Origin: Bacillus sp. M6-12
Lineage (GTDB): Bacteria; Bacillota; Bacilli; Bacillales; DSM-1321
Length of the DNA stretch: 60,253 nucleotides
Assembly: GCF_002860285.1 (NCBI RefSeq)
Contig: NZ_PGVF01000033.1
Span: 1-60,253, forward strand
Direction of reading: 5' to 3'
The position numbers and the translations under genes are program-made. Shown here piece by piece: positions 25,296 to 34,829 of this stretch (positions are counted from its first letter, which is position 1; the number at the start of each line of letters is the position of its first letter). Under the pieces are notes generated by a model. That model was not told where the DNA came from, ran no database searches, and worked only from the letters and a program-made list of their open reading frames with translations.

Positions 25296-25712
25296 GTGGG
25301 ATATACAGCCCAGGAAATCGTGGAATTGCTTCAAAATGAAGGTGACAGCGAGGCAACTTTAAGAATGGTAAGATACTATACTCAAATTGGGCTTGTCCCG
25401 GTGCTTGAAGTAATCGGAAACAGAAGAATGTACACAGAAAAACACCTTGATTACTTTAGAGCGATTCGCACAATGAGCAGGACTGGCCGGAAGCTTGCAG
25501 ATATCCAGCAGGACCTTCAGCAAATGAATCCGGATCGAATAATAAAGATTGGCCGCCAATTGCAAAATTACAGTTCAGAAATGCTTCTTGAAAAGTCAGA
25601 AATGGAGTATTATGAACTCCATCCGGAGCTGACACTGCAAATCAGCTCTAGTTTTGACTGTCAAAAAAAAGAAAAAATCCTCAATACTATTCAAAACATT
25701 CTTGATTCATAA
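25296..25712 (+). CDS. MerR family transcriptional regulator
   Basis: This regulator of about 138 residues begins with a MerR winged helix (YTAQEIVELLQNEGDSEATL; MVRYYTQIGLVP; GNRRMYTEKHLDYFRAIRTM) followed by a short helical C terminus with no obvious effector domain. The open frame extends further upstream to 25224, but the AAGGAGG at 25281 points to the GTG at 25296. It lies 13 bases before the von Willebrand gene and probably controls it. Confidence 0.82.
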   Translation: MGYTAQEIVELLQNEGDSEATLRMVRYYTQIGLVPVLEVIGNRRMYTEKHLDYFRAIRTMSRTGRKLADIQQDLQQMNPDRIIKIGRQLQNYSSEMLLEKSEMEYYELHPELTLQISSSFDCQKKEKILNTIQNILDS

Positions 25713-25725
25713 AGGAGAGATATAT

Positions 25726-26960
25726 ATGCTGACCAGCAAATGGGCAAAGAACAAAATGGAAGCGATTGAAGGATTGAATCATCTGAGCATTGAAATAATT
25801 CCTCCGGCCCCACCCGCAAAAAGTAATAAGCCCGTTGCCATCCTTCTTGTAATAGACCGATCTGGAAGCATGTCACAAGCAGCTGAACAAACCAGAATGG
25901 CTGAAGGCCGTGCCAGCAAGCTTGATTTCGTTAAAGACGCTTCAGAAAAACTGGTAGATATGATGAGGGATGGCGACCAGATTGGTATTATCTCTTTTGA
26001 CCACATTGCAAGGGTCGAGTATCCGCTTAGCGCTTTGTCAAGGACAGAATCCGCAGTATTAATACTGGCGGCACTACCAATATCAGTGACGGACTAGAGC
26101 AGGCTTTCCGGCAATTATCACTAGAACTATTTCTCTCCCACCATGTAAAAATAATTTTGCTGAGTGATGGTGAAGCGAACAACGGGATTACTGATATCGA
26201 CGATCTTTGCACTGTTGTGAGCCGTTACCGGAATGACGGAGCCAGCATTTCCACCATTGGTGTTGGTATCGACTACAACAGCTTTTTTATGGAAAGCATT
26301 GCAACAAGCTCAGGTGCGTTATTTTATCATTTAGATTACATGAGCAAATTGGAGCAAATCCTGACTCAGGAATTAGAAACATTGGCAGCCTTGACGATGA
26401 AGCAGGCGAAACTGTCTATAGTATTGCCGAAAGGAATGCAGCGCGAAAAGAATCTGAATGATTACAGTGAAGCCGCCAGCGGAACTGTATACCTGGGAAA
26501 TGTGTTTGAAGACCAAGAGATTTTGTTTGAATGTTTTACCGACGAGGAAGGAGCAGCCTCTGGTATCAAGAATGTCGAAGTAATTCTTGAGTTTCAGGAT
26601 TACAAAGGGACTAAACATAAAAACACCATTATCATTTCAATTCCTCTTGTCGGTGAAGAAGACATGGATAACGTAGTCATTGATGAAAAAGTTATTGAAA
26701 GTGTTAAAACACTGATGCAATCAAAGGCAAAACGGGAAGCCATCCGCCATTTTGAGGACCGGAACTTCGAAGCAATACAGTCAATGGACTCCAGCAGTTT
26801 TGATAAACTATCAAATAACTATTCTATGGATGTGCGGGATAGCTTAATGGAAGTAAAAGAATTACAATCTTCACTTTCCTATGACATTACTGAGGAGAAA
26901 AGAAGCCAGATTAAAGAGGAGTATGCTGTCAACCTGCAAAGATCTAGGAGGAAGAGATGA
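25726..26960 (+). pseudogene. von Willebrand factor type A domain protein, frameshifted
   Basis: The frame starting at 25726 (after AAAGGAG) encodes a VWA domain with the metal-binding MIDAS motif DRSGSMS near residue 47. It ends at 26095 out of frame. Downstream, the continuation is open in another frame: NTGGTTNISDGLEQAF, IILLSDGEANNGITDI, and a C-terminal region to 26960. Adding one A to the AA run near 26039 joins them as LSKDRIRSINTGGTTN and gives a protein of about 411 residues. This may be a true mutation or a homopolymer sequencing error. The function in this family is unknown. Confidence 0.85.
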
Positions 26961-27012
26961 TATCCAATAACGGCAGAATTTGCAGCATATAGGTTAGAAA
27001 AACGAAGTGTTT

Positions 27013-27059
27013 ATAAAAAGACAGAAGGAGAATGTAAAAGGTTCCTTCTGTCTTTTTTC
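27013..27059. terminator. bidirectional terminator between the VWA gene and the sugar operon
   Basis: Fifteen-base stem AAAAAGACAGAAGGA (27015-27029) pairing with TCCTTCTGTCTTTTT (27043-27057). A and T runs on the two sides let it work for both convergent units. Confidence 0.9.
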
Positions 27060-27074
27060 TTATTGATAGTTCTA

Positions 27075-28043
27075 TTACACCCACCACATCTGCGATGGGG
27101 TTTCCTGGATCAGGACTGACTGCAGGTTAGTGACTGCCCGCTTAAATCCTTCCTCAATTGACATGATTGGATCTTCATGTTCAATACTGACAACATAATC
27201 ATAGCCATACGTGCGAAGGGCGCTCATCATGTCAGACCATTCTTTCATGCTGTGGCCGCAGCCGACGGAGCGGAAGGACCAGGCTCTGGTTTGTACTTCC
27301 CCGTATGGCTGCATATCAGACAAGCCGTACATATTAACATTATCCTGGTCAATATATGTGTCCTTGGCATGGAAATGGTGGATTGCCTTTTCTTTTGCAA
27401 GGATTTTGATAGCCGCAACCGGGTCAATTCCCTGCCACCATAAGTGGCTTGGATCGAGATTCGCACCAATGGCGTCGCATGTTTCCTCACGCAATTTAAG
27501 CAGTGTATAAGGTGTATGGACAAGGAAACCGCCATGAAGCTCGAGGCCGATTTTCACATTATGGTCCTTGGCGAATTGTCCAACTTCCTTCCAATAAGGG
27601 ATGAGTTTTTCTTCCCATTGCCACTTTAACACGTCGCCATATTCATTTGGCCATGGTGTTACAGGCCAATTTGGGTATTTTGCTCCTTCATGATCGCCTG
27701 CAGTGCCTGAGAAGCAGTTCACTACGGGTACTCCTAAAAGCGATGCGAGTTTAATAGTCTTCAAGAGCGTTTCATGAGAATCTTTAGCAAAGCTTTCTTC
27801 AGGAGAAATCGGATTGCCATGGCAGCTAAAAGCGCTGATCATCAAATCCCGTTCCTGGATTTTCCCAATAAACTGTGTACGCAACTCCTCGCTTTCAAGC
27901 AGAGCATTCAGATCACAATGTGCATTGCCTGGATAGCAGCCTGTTCCGATTTCAACCGCATTCAGCCCTGCTTCCTTTACAGTATCAAGCATTTCTTCAA
28001 ACGATTTGTCGGCAAATAATACAGTGAATACGCCTAATTTCAT
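27075..28043 (-). CDS. sugar phosphate isomerase/epimerase family TIM-barrel protein
   Basis: This 322-residue protein belongs to the AP-endonuclease-2-like (IolE/IolI-type) family: MKLGVFTVLFADKSFEEMLD at the start, ISAFSCHGNPISPE, GLELHGGFLVHTPYT, ANLDPSHLWWQGIDP, HFHAKDTYID and VSIEHEDPIMSI supply the metal-binding Glu, Asp, His and Glu. It is the last gene of a four-gene operon with two Gfo/Idh/MocA dehydrogenases and a ThuA protein, and overlaps the preceding gene by four bases (ATGA). Substrate is unknown; in similar clusters these proteins act on keto-sugars or inositol derivatives. Confidence 0.88.
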   Translation of the reverse strand: MKLGVFTVLFADKSFEEMLDTVKEAGLNAVEIGTGCYPGNAHCDLNALLESEELRTQFIGKIQERDLMISAFSCHGNPISPEESFAKDSHETLLKTIKLASLLGVPVVNCFSGTAGDHEGAKYPNWPVTPWPNEYGDVLKWQWEEKLIPYWKEVGQFAKDHNVKIGLELHGGFLVHTPYTLLKLREETCDAIGANLDPSHLWWQGIDPVAAIKILAKEKAIHHFHAKDTYIDQDNVNMYGLSDMQPYGEVQTRAWSFRSVGCGHSMKEWSDMMSALRTYGYDYVVSIEHEDPIMSIEEGFKRAVTNLQSVLIQETPSQMWWV

Positions 28044-29074
28044 TTCAGTACTCCTTCCCTGTTTCCAGACATGCTGTTTTCGTAAATAGCTTCAATAATT
28101 TGTGATACCTGTAGGGCTTCTTCCGGCTTTACAATAAGCGGTGCATTTCCCAGACAAGCATCAATGAAGTTTCTCGCCTGCGGCAGTCCTGCATCTTCTT
28201 CACCTGGGATGTACACAGGCTGGCTATTTACCAGCATTCCGTTTTCTGTCTTATAAAGTTCCAGCGGGAATACACTTAGTCCCCCGTCCACTCCCGAAAT
28301 ACTGACATGCTCATGATCATCTTTTATATTCGAAGCCCATGATGTTTCAAACAGCATGGATGCTCCATTTTCAAATTTGATATAAGCGGTTACATGGTCA
28401 TCAACATTAAAGGTTTCGTGGTCAAAATTGCCCCAAAGGTTAACTTGGCCTGGCATCTTGCTTAAAGCATTATACGTACTGCCAACAACATCAGTCGCCT
28501 TTGGATTTCCCATTAGCCAAAGAGATAAATCAAGAAGATGGCATCCGTAATCGATTAAGCTGCCGCCTCCCTGAAGTTCCTTGTTTGTAAACACGCCCCA
28601 CCCCGGAACTTTGCGCCTCCGTAATGCCTGGACTCTTGTTACCAGCGGCATGCCTACTTCCTGCATTGCTCTCTTCGCTGCCGCCGCTTCCTTCATGAAA
28701 CGGTAGTGATAGGCAATGGCAAGAACTTTCTCTGCCTTGTGGGAAGCCGCAATCATCGATTCACATTCTGCGGCACTGAGAGCCATTGGCTTTTCGCACA
28801 TTACATGGACTCCGGCCTCCAACGCGGCAATGGTAATTTCAGCGTGGAACTTATTCGGCGTGCATATGCAAACAGCATCCACTTCTGAAAACATTTGATG
28901 ATACTGTTCAAAAACATATGGAATATTAAGTGTCTCAGATGCCTCTTTTGCCCTTGCAAAATTCATATCACTTAGAGCAGTAATTGTACAATGGTCACTT
29001 AACTTAAGAAAAGCCGGAATATGGCGGGACAGTGCAATTCCACCCACCCCAATAATCCCTATTCGAAGCTTCAT
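28040..29074 (-). CDS. Gfo/Idh/MocA family oxidoreductase (second copy)
   Basis: This NAD(P)-dependent sugar dehydrogenase-like protein of about 344 residues starts with the Rossmann motif GIIGVGGIALSRHIPA. The EKP motif is HVMCEKPMALS, and the catalytic region GGSLIDYGCHLLDLSLWLMG contains the Asp and His pair. The ATG at 29074 overlaps the stop of the preceding gene; a GTG three bases upstream is an alternative. Its sister lies immediately upstream, implying two oxidoreduction steps on a common pathway. Confidence 0.88.
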   Translation of the reverse strand: MKLRIGIIGVGGIALSRHIPAFLKLSDHCTITALSDMNFARAKEASETLNIPYVFEQYHQMFSEVDAVCICTPNKFHAEITIAALEAGVHVMCEKPMALSAAECESMIAASHKAEKVLAIAYHYRFMKEAAAAKRAMQEVGMPLVTRVQALRRRKVPGWGVFTNKELQGGGSLIDYGCHLLDLSLWLMGNPKATDVVGSTYNALSKMPGQVNLWGNFDHETFNVDDHVTAYIKFENGASMLFETSWASNIKDDHEHVSISGVDGGLSVFPLELYKTENGMLVNSQPVYIPGEEDAGLPQARNFIDACLGNAPLIVKPEEALQVSQIIEAIYENSMSGNREGVLK

Positions 29075-30114
29075 CACTGCAACCCAGCTCCTACTTTTAC
29101 AATCTGCTTTGATTCATTTGAGTCTAATGCTGCCAATATTACCTTTAAAGATTTTAGTCCTTCTTCTCCGGTAACAGGCGGCTCATCATCTAAAAGAATA
29201 GAGTCTATGAATTTCTCTATTACATGTGAATTATTTTGCCCGCCATCATCATTGGATTGAATTTTTCCAAGCTGATAGTTGACAACATCCCCATTCACAT
29301 ACTGAACAACAAGCGAATTTATTGGATCATCTTCTAAACGGAGGATCGCTTTCTCGCCATAAATAATGGTAGAGTTATCTTCCTTGCTTACGTAGGCCCA
29401 GCTGGCAGCAAGTGTTCCAATGATACCGCTTTCTGTTTTTAAAACACAAACCGCATTGTCGTCCACATCCGCAAAATCCTTGGCACTAGTTTCAACAAAT
29501 GCAGCGACCTCTGTAATTTCTTCACCAAGTACATAACGAAGCAGATCCGTCTTATGAACGCCTAGATCGCCCATCGCTCCGACGAACGCCTTTTCCTTTT
29601 GAAAGAACCATCCGCCTTTTCCTTCAACACTCCAGCCTTCTGGTCCGCCGTGGCCGAATGAAGTACGGAAGCTATAAATTTTACCGACTTCCCCGTTCTC
29701 AATCAGCTGGCGTGCTTTCTGATGAGAAGGCACAAATCGCTGATTATGGGCTATCATTAGTTTTTTTCCGCTATCCTTTGCTGCTGCTATCATAGCTTCT
29801 GCTTCCCCGGCTGAAGTTGCCATCGGTTTTTCACAAAGAACATGTAATCCAGCGTTTAAGGCAGCAATAGAAATCGGCGCATGGAGATAGTTCGGTGTAC
29901 AAACACTGACCGCATCTGCCAGTCCGCTTTCAAGCAGTTCTTCATAACCAGTAAAGGCTTTAACCCCGAATTCTTCTGCAACCTTTTCTGCCCGTTCTGC
30001 AACATTGTCACAAACAGCAACAAGTTCTACTGCTTGATTCGCTGCATATTCGGGTAAATGGCGATGCTGGGCAATACTGCCGCATCCGATAACTCCCACT
30101 CTAATTTTTTCCAT
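29074..30114 (-). CDS. Gfo/Idh/MocA family oxidoreductase (first copy)
   Basis: This 346-residue protein has GVIGCGSIAQHRHLPEYA, LHVLCEKPMATS and GAMGDLGVHKTDLLRYVLG, the cofactor, EKP and catalytic Asp-Gly/His motifs of the family. It is 13 bases downstream of the ThuA gene and overlaps the second dehydrogenase. The substrate is unknown; ThuA/ThuB-type systems oxidise the 3-hydroxyl of glucosides. Confidence 0.88.
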   Translation of the reverse strand: MEKIRVGVIGCGSIAQHRHLPEYAANQAVELVAVCDNVAERAEKVAEEFGVKAFTGYEELLESGLADAVSVCTPNYLHAPISIAALNAGLHVLCEKPMATSAGEAEAMIAAAKDSGKKLMIAHNQRFVPSHQKARQLIENGEVGKIYSFRTSFGHGGPEGWSVEGKGGWFFQKEKAFVGAMGDLGVHKTDLLRYVLGEEITEVAAFVETSAKDFADVDDNAVCVLKTESGIIGTLAASWAYVSKEDNSTIIYGEKAILRLEDDPINSLVVQYVNGDVVNYQLGKIQSNDDGGQNNSHVIEKFIDSILLDDEPPVTGEEGLKSLKVILAALDSNESKQIVKVGAGLQ

Positions 30115-30127
30115 TTATGTTCTCCCC

Positions 30128-30850
30128 CTATTTCTTCTTAATCTCTTCCAATGGCTGTGCATTTCCATAAACCGGCCGCTCACGTTTAACAGGCTTTGCC
30201 CATTTTACTGCATTGCTGATAACCCGCTGAACTTGCTTATTATGATAGGTTGGGTAGGTTTCATGACCGGGACGGAAGTAAAACACTTTCCCATTCCCTC
30301 TTTTATAGGTACATCCGCTGCGGAATACTTCGCCGCCTTCAAACCAGCTTGTAAATATCAGCTCATCAGGAGCCGGTATATCAAAATGCTCTCCATACAT
30401 TTCTTCTTTTTCAAGTTCAATATATTCGCCAATGCCTTCAGTAATCGGATGACTTGGGCTTACCACCCAGAGGCGTTCTTTTTCATCAGCTTCCCGCCAT
30501 TTTAAATCACAGCTGGTACCCATTAACTTTTTAAAGATTTTTGAGAAGTGTCCAGAATGAAGAACTACAAGTCCCATTCCGTCTAGGACGCGCTGCTGTA
30601 CTTTTTGAACGACTTCGTCCTTTACTTCGTCATGGGCAAGATGGCCCCACCAAACTAATACGTCAGTGTTTGCAAGGACATCATCCGTTAAGCCATGCTC
30701 CGGCTGATCAAGAGTTGCCGTACCTGCATCCATTCCTTCTGCCTTTAGAAACTCAGCAATCGTACCATGGATGCCATTAGGATAAATATCTCTTACAACC
30801 GGATTTTTTTGCTCGTGACGGTTTTCATTCCATACTATTACCTTTAACAT
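30128..30850 (-). CDS. ThuA-like domain protein (trehalose utilisation family)
   Basis: This 240-residue protein is of the ThuA family, a glutamine-amidotransferase-like fold. Visible blocks are VIVWNENRHEQKNPVVRDIY at the start, DVLVWWGHLAHDEV, GLVVLHSGHFSKIFKKLMGT, and VFYFRPGHETYPTYHNKQVQ. In rhizobia ThuA works with the dehydrogenase ThuB on trehalose and related disaccharides through 3-keto intermediates. It is the first gene of the operon, with AAAAGGAG upstream of the ATG, and its promoter carries the shared 45-bp element at 30908-30952. Confidence 0.86.
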   Translation of the reverse strand: MLKVIVWNENRHEQKNPVVRDIYPNGIHGTIAEFLKAEGMDAGTATLDQPEHGLTDDVLANTDVLVWWGHLAHDEVKDEVVQKVQQRVLDGMGLVVLHSGHFSKIFKKLMGTSCDLKWREADEKERLWVVSPSHPITEGIGEYIELEKEEMYGEHFDIPAPDELIFTSWFEGGEVFRSGCTYKRGNGKVFYFRPGHETYPTYHNKQVQRVISNAVKWAKPVKRERPVYGNAQPLEEIKKK

Positions 30851-30907
30851 GACGAATACACTCCTTTTATAAGCTCACTATACTCCTCTATTGTAGATTA
30901 CCTATAT

Positions 30908-30952
30908 ATTTATGAAACGGCTTACATTGACCGATAGGGTGGAATATATTGA
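30908..30952 (-). promoter_or_regulatory. 45-bp promoter element shared with the sugar ABC operon (copy 2)
   Basis: On the minus strand this block matches 35151-35195 at 42 of 45 positions. It starts TCAATAT, contains TTCCACCCTA and ends GTAAGCCGTTTCATAAAT. TCAAT recurs 22 bases apart (positions 1 and 23), giving TCAATATATTCC and TCAATGTAAGCC, a spacing suited to an AraC-type dimer. TGTAAGCCGTTTCA (30913-30926) differs from a cre at one central position. CATAAAT could be the -10 box. Confidence 0.75.
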
Positions 30953-31238
30953 TCGATTCTTCAGCCCCCTTAATCACGTTTTGCCTTCTGCGAAAAAAAG
31001 AAAAAAGTGGAAGTCCCCTCTGCTTTTTACCGGTGAGAACCCAAGCGCAGTATTACGAAAATTTTTTATTTTCTCAGGCCTGAAGTTTAAATTAATCTTT
31101 CAGGCAATAAAGAACCCGGTCTGGAAAATTTTCTCAGAACCGGGATTAAATATTTATTTTTCCATTCCCAAACGATTAGCTAAAAACCCCGCCTGGAAGT
31201 AGTTAGCTTCAAAAATTGCAGCAAATATAGCGGCTTTT
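30953..31238. other. intergenic region between the ThuA operon promoter and the response regulator
   Basis: It holds no recognised gene. A stem CCCGGT (31115-31120) with ACCGGG (31139-31144) may end the response-regulator transcript on the minus strand, but its T tract is poor. The remainder is AT-rich. Confidence 0.4.
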
Positions 31239-32819
31239 TTATTTATGACTGTCGCGATACTCATTTGGAGTAACACCTGTTATTTTTTTAAACACTTTAC
31301 GAAAATATTTGTCATCCTGGTAGCCTGCAATAACGGCAATTTCATATACTTTCATCTGGCTGTTTTTCAGGAGGGATTTCGCCTTGTTCATTCGGACCTT
31401 TACCAAATAATCAGAAATATTCACATTGAATTCTTGCTTGAATTTCCTTGAAATATATTCTCTGCTTAAGTAGAATTTATCTGCTATCTCCTGTAGCTTT
31501 ACATCTCTATCGAAGTTCGCCTGAATATATTTTTCGACTTCATAAATAATATTTACATTTTTCCGGGAGGAGCGCCGTTTTACAAGCTTCAAAAAGATAT
31601 TAATTTCACGCTTTTTTCTCTCGATATACTTGTCCAGCTGGAAGGTTCCATTTTTATCAAAATATATATCAAGACGTTTTTCTATATTCTCATCTGATTC
31701 ATTTGCAGGAATATCATACTTTTTTAGCCACCTGTTGCTAATCACCTGATATTCCTTTTCAAAGTGGATTAGCTGCTTCATTGTTAAAAACAAGGGACTT
31801 GTAAATTCTTTTGCTATTTGCTCAATCACTTCTTCAAATGCACCAATTTCCCCTGATTTTATAGCAAGCTCAATGGAAGATGAAAAGGCCATTAAATCGA
31901 TTAGAGGGCTTTTTAGAGGAGCTTCATTTATATAAACCTTTTCTTTCTTATCCAATACATTCACGCTATATAAAAATTGTTTCGCGCATTGATACGAATC
32001 AATCAACTTAGAACGTGTATCTACAGGAATCCCTAAAGCTGTAGGACATGTAATATCCATCGCTTTCTGCAGTGCCCTGTATATTTGAAACAGTAATTCT
32101 TTTATTCGATCAAATTTATCCCAAAAGATTATCACTACCTCTCCTTTGTTAGATAAATATCGAAAGCCGATTCCACAATCATTTTCTATTAATATCTCAT
32201 TTATAACGTTCAATATTGTAAAATATGCTAAATCTCTGTCTCCTTTAAACTCACTGATTGTCTTTCCATTAATTTTCACCAGGGCCGCTGTATATTGGCG
32301 TGAAAAATGAAATCCAAATTCTTCATACATATTTTCTTTCATGTCAGCGTTATTTAAAAATTGAGTAAGAATCCTATCCCGATAAACCGGCTTCATTTGG
32401 TTTAACAATTGATAGCTGCTTTCACTCGATTTACGCTCGGCTTCTTCCCTTTTCCATGCTTTCACCACGTTTTCGAGTGTATTATTCAGCACCTCTGGAT
32501 CGACTGGCTTCAAAATATAATCTGAACTGCCAAAATGGATTGCTTTGCGCATATAGTGATAATCATCATATCCGGTCACCACAACAGTCTTGCTGTTAGG
32601 CTGGTTTTCTTTTATCCAATCCAGAAGCTGAATACCATCCATTTTCGGCATTTTCATGTCTGAAAAAATGATTTCTGGCCGATAGTCACGAATCATTAAA
32701 ATGGCTTCTTCGCCATTTGCTGCTTCCAAGATATTCTCAATTCCGAATTTCTCCCATTCGCCCAGCAGTTTTATTCCTTCGCGGACGTGCCTTTCGTCAT
32801 CGACAATCAAAACTTTCAA
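31239..32819 (-). CDS. response regulator, YesN-like, with AraC-type DNA-binding domain
   Basis: This 526-residue protein starts with a complete receiver domain (LIVDDERHVREG; phospho-acceptor Asp in IIFSDMKMPKMDG; TGYDDYHY; Lys in YILKPVDPE) and ends with an AraC/XylS domain (LQEIADKFYLSREYISRKFK; YEIAVIAGYQDDKYFRKVFK). It starts at TTG and overlaps the sensor kinase gene by four bases. The pair lies between the two sugar operons that share the 45-bp element, so it is their likely activator. Confidence 0.9.
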   Translation of the reverse strand: MKVLIVDDERHVREGIKLLGEWEKFGIENILEAANGEEAILMIRDYRPEIIFSDMKMPKMDGIQLLDWIKENQPNSKTVVVTGYDDYHYMRKAIHFGSSDYILKPVDPEVLNNTLENVVKAWKREEAERKSSESSYQLLNQMKPVYRDRILTQFLNNADMKENMYEEFGFHFSRQYTAALVKINGKTISEFKGDRDLAYFTILNVINEILIENDCGIGFRYLSNKGEVVIIFWDKFDRIKELLFQIYRALQKAMDITCPTALGIPVDTRSKLIDSYQCAKQFLYSVNVLDKKEKVYINEAPLKSPLIDLMAFSSSIELAIKSGEIGAFEEVIEQIAKEFTSPLFLTMKQLIHFEKEYQVISNRWLKKYDIPANESDENIEKRLDIYFDKNGTFQLDKYIERKKREINIFLKLVKRRSSRKNVNIIYEVEKYIQANFDRDVKLQEIADKFYLSREYISRKFKQEFNVNISDYLVKVRMNKAKSLLKNSQMKVYEIAVIAGYQDDKYFRKVFKKITGVTPNEYRDSHK

Positions 32820-34636
32820 GTAAGCTGCACCTCCCGCCTGATTACTTTAGGAATCTCGATTGAGACAGTAAACCCTTTATCTTCCTCGCTTTCAATTGTT
32901 ACCGAAGCCTGATTGCTATAATAAATCTCCAGTCGATCAGTAATATTTTTGAGGCCAATGGCTTCCCTTTGAATTTCTTTCTTTGGGCTTCCTTCATTTA
33001 CTTCCTGAAGGATGCTTCTTAAACGGTCCTCATTTACCCCTTTGCCATTATCCTGCACAGTTATAGAAACCATTCCATTTTCCTTCATACTCGCAGAAAT
33101 GAGTATGAAAGCTCGTCCATCCTTCTGGTCAAAACCATGTTTAAAACTATTTTCTACAATAGGCTGTAAAATCATTTTTGGTACCATGATTTTTTCTAAT
33201 CTATTTTCAATCTCTATTTCATACTCAAAGCGCTCATCAAATCGCTGCTTTTGTAAAACCAGATACGATTGTACATGCTTTAATTCATCAGAAAATGAGA
33301 CAATATCGTCCTGCATATTCATGCTGTATCTCATGATTTTTGACAATGATGTCAGAAGCGTATAAACCTTGCCTGCGTTATGCTGGAGAGCCAATGTCCC
33401 TATGGATTGAAGTGCATTATAAAGAAAATGCGGATTGACCTGTGATTGCAAAACCCTCAATTGCGATGATTTATTTTCTATTTCCAGCTTGTATTCCTTT
33501 TGGATTAGATCATTGATTGTAGCAATCATCATTTTGAAGTGCCTTCCCAGTTCCCCAAACTCATCATTTCCCAATGAGTCAAAATCTGCTTTCAATTCAC
33601 CTTTTTCAACCCTTTTCATGTTGGCAATCAACACTTTTATAGGTGCCGTAAACTTGAAAGAAGCGGCCATTGTGGCTATCACCACAATAACAATTGTAAC
33701 AAGTCCTATTAAAATATTAATATAGGCCGTTTCTCTGGCGCTTTGATACAAAAAGTCATAAGGAGTCCGTTTTACAACATACCAATCTTCGAGTGCTCCA
33801 GAAAATTTATCATGTACTATTACACCCGAAAATTCATCATCTTCCCATTCCATACTTTTGTTTATGCCAGAAGAATGTTTTACCTTCTGGAACCAATCCT
33901 GCTGATTCTTTTTCCCTATTAAACTCTCATCAGAAGAGTAAACAATTAAATCGTCTTCATTCATAATATAAAAGTCTTCTACATCTTTCCTATATAAACG
34001 GTTGGCTATAGCATTTAATTGAGAAAAGTTTATATCTATAGAAAAAAAGGCAAGCGGTGTAGCAGACGGAATATCCCTTATCACATGGTGAAAACTGATT
34101 ACATTTTTCCTGCCGGTGTCCGGGATAACTGACAAATTGTTATAACTGTAAATTTCATGAGTCGGTTCAATGACTGTGAATTCGTTTGACATACTTAATT
34201 TACGGTAGTAAGGATGAGCATAAATATTCTTATAATACCCGCGGCCGCTTGGTGTTGAATGGTAGTTTGTATATGAATCTTTCCCTTTGTGTATATAAAG
34301 ATGCATTTGTTCAATTTCAGGGCGTGTGTTGTATAGATAGACGAGTATCCGGTTTATTTCCTGCTGGTTATCCCGTAAATCACTGGATACTCCAACTCGA
34401 AACACATTCATTAATGGAGTATACCTGTATAGGATTGTAGTCATTTCTGAAACTTCTTTCAAATAAGCGGAAATGTCCTCTTTACCATTTTCAACCACAT
34501 CCTGATTGCTCGATACAAAGCGGTCCTTGAGTGACTCCGTCGTATAATAATAGGTTATCGCAATGGCCGATCCAAAAGGAAGAACTGTGACAGCCATTAA
34601 CAAGATGATTAATTTTTTTCGAATGCTCCATCCCAT
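32816..34636 (-). CDS. sensor histidine kinase, YesM-like
   Basis: This 606-residue membrane kinase has a first transmembrane segment near residues 10-30, a large extracellular sensing region, a second segment near 285-310 (ILIGLVTIVIVVIATMAASF), a HAMP domain, the LytS-type phospho-acceptor block SQVNPHFLYNALQSIG, and the ATP-binding motifs PIVENSFKHG and DNGKG. It probably senses an extracellular sugar or its binding protein and phosphorylates the adjacent regulator. An inverted repeat lies just upstream of its weak AGGT ribosome site. Confidence 0.9.
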   Translation of the reverse strand: MGWSIRKKLIILLMAVTVLPFGSAIAITYYYTTESLKDRFVSSNQDVVENGKEDISAYLKEVSEMTTILYRYTPLMNVFRVGVSSDLRDNQQEINRILVYLYNTRPEIEQMHLYIHKGKDSYTNYHSTPSGRGYYKNIYAHPYYRKLSMSNEFTVIEPTHEIYSYNNLSVIPDTGRKNVISFHHVIRDIPSATPLAFFSIDINFSQLNAIANRLYRKDVEDFYIMNEDDLIVYSSDESLIGKKNQQDWFQKVKHSSGINKSMEWEDDEFSGVIVHDKFSGALEDWYVVKRTPYDFLYQSARETAYINILIGLVTIVIVVIATMAASFKFTAPIKVLIANMKRVEKGELKADFDSLGNDEFGELGRHFKMMIATINDLIQKEYKLEIENKSSQLRVLQSQVNPHFLYNALQSIGTLALQHNAGKVYTLLTSLSKIMRYSMNMQDDIVSFSDELKHVQSYLVLQKQRFDERFEYEIEIENRLEKIMVPKMILQPIVENSFKHGFDQKDGRAFILISASMKENGMVSITVQDNGKGVNEDRLRSILQEVNEGSPKKEIQREAIGLKNITDRLEIYYSNQASVTIESEEDKGFTVSIEIPKVIRREVQLT

Positions 34637-34644
34637 ACATACCT

Positions 34645-34673
34645 GGTTAGTTTTCTCGCAAACCGAACTAACC
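34645..34673 (-). promoter_or_regulatory. inverted repeat in the leader of the sensor kinase mRNA
   Basis: GGTTAGTT (34645-34652) and AACTAACC (34666-34673) form a perfect 8-bp stem with a 13-base loop, ending within a few bases of the ribosome site and the ATG at 34636. It could be an operator or an RNA hairpin that limits translation. Confidence 0.45.
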
Positions 34674-34829
34674 TGCCCTCCTCTTATAAAAGCCTTAATT
34701 TATATTATCTTTCAGAATTGTAACCGTTTTAATCATTGTAGCATAGAGTGACAGCCGCTCTAATAATGTAAATTCTGTAATGGCTGCGCGAGAAGGTTTC
34801 ATCAATTTTGAGCTAAAAAAATTCAAGGC

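Noticed and set aside
25726..26960. Programmed frameshifting as the explanation for the VWA gene
   Set aside because: No slippery heptamer with a downstream structure or internal ribosome site is evident at the shift; a lost A is simpler.
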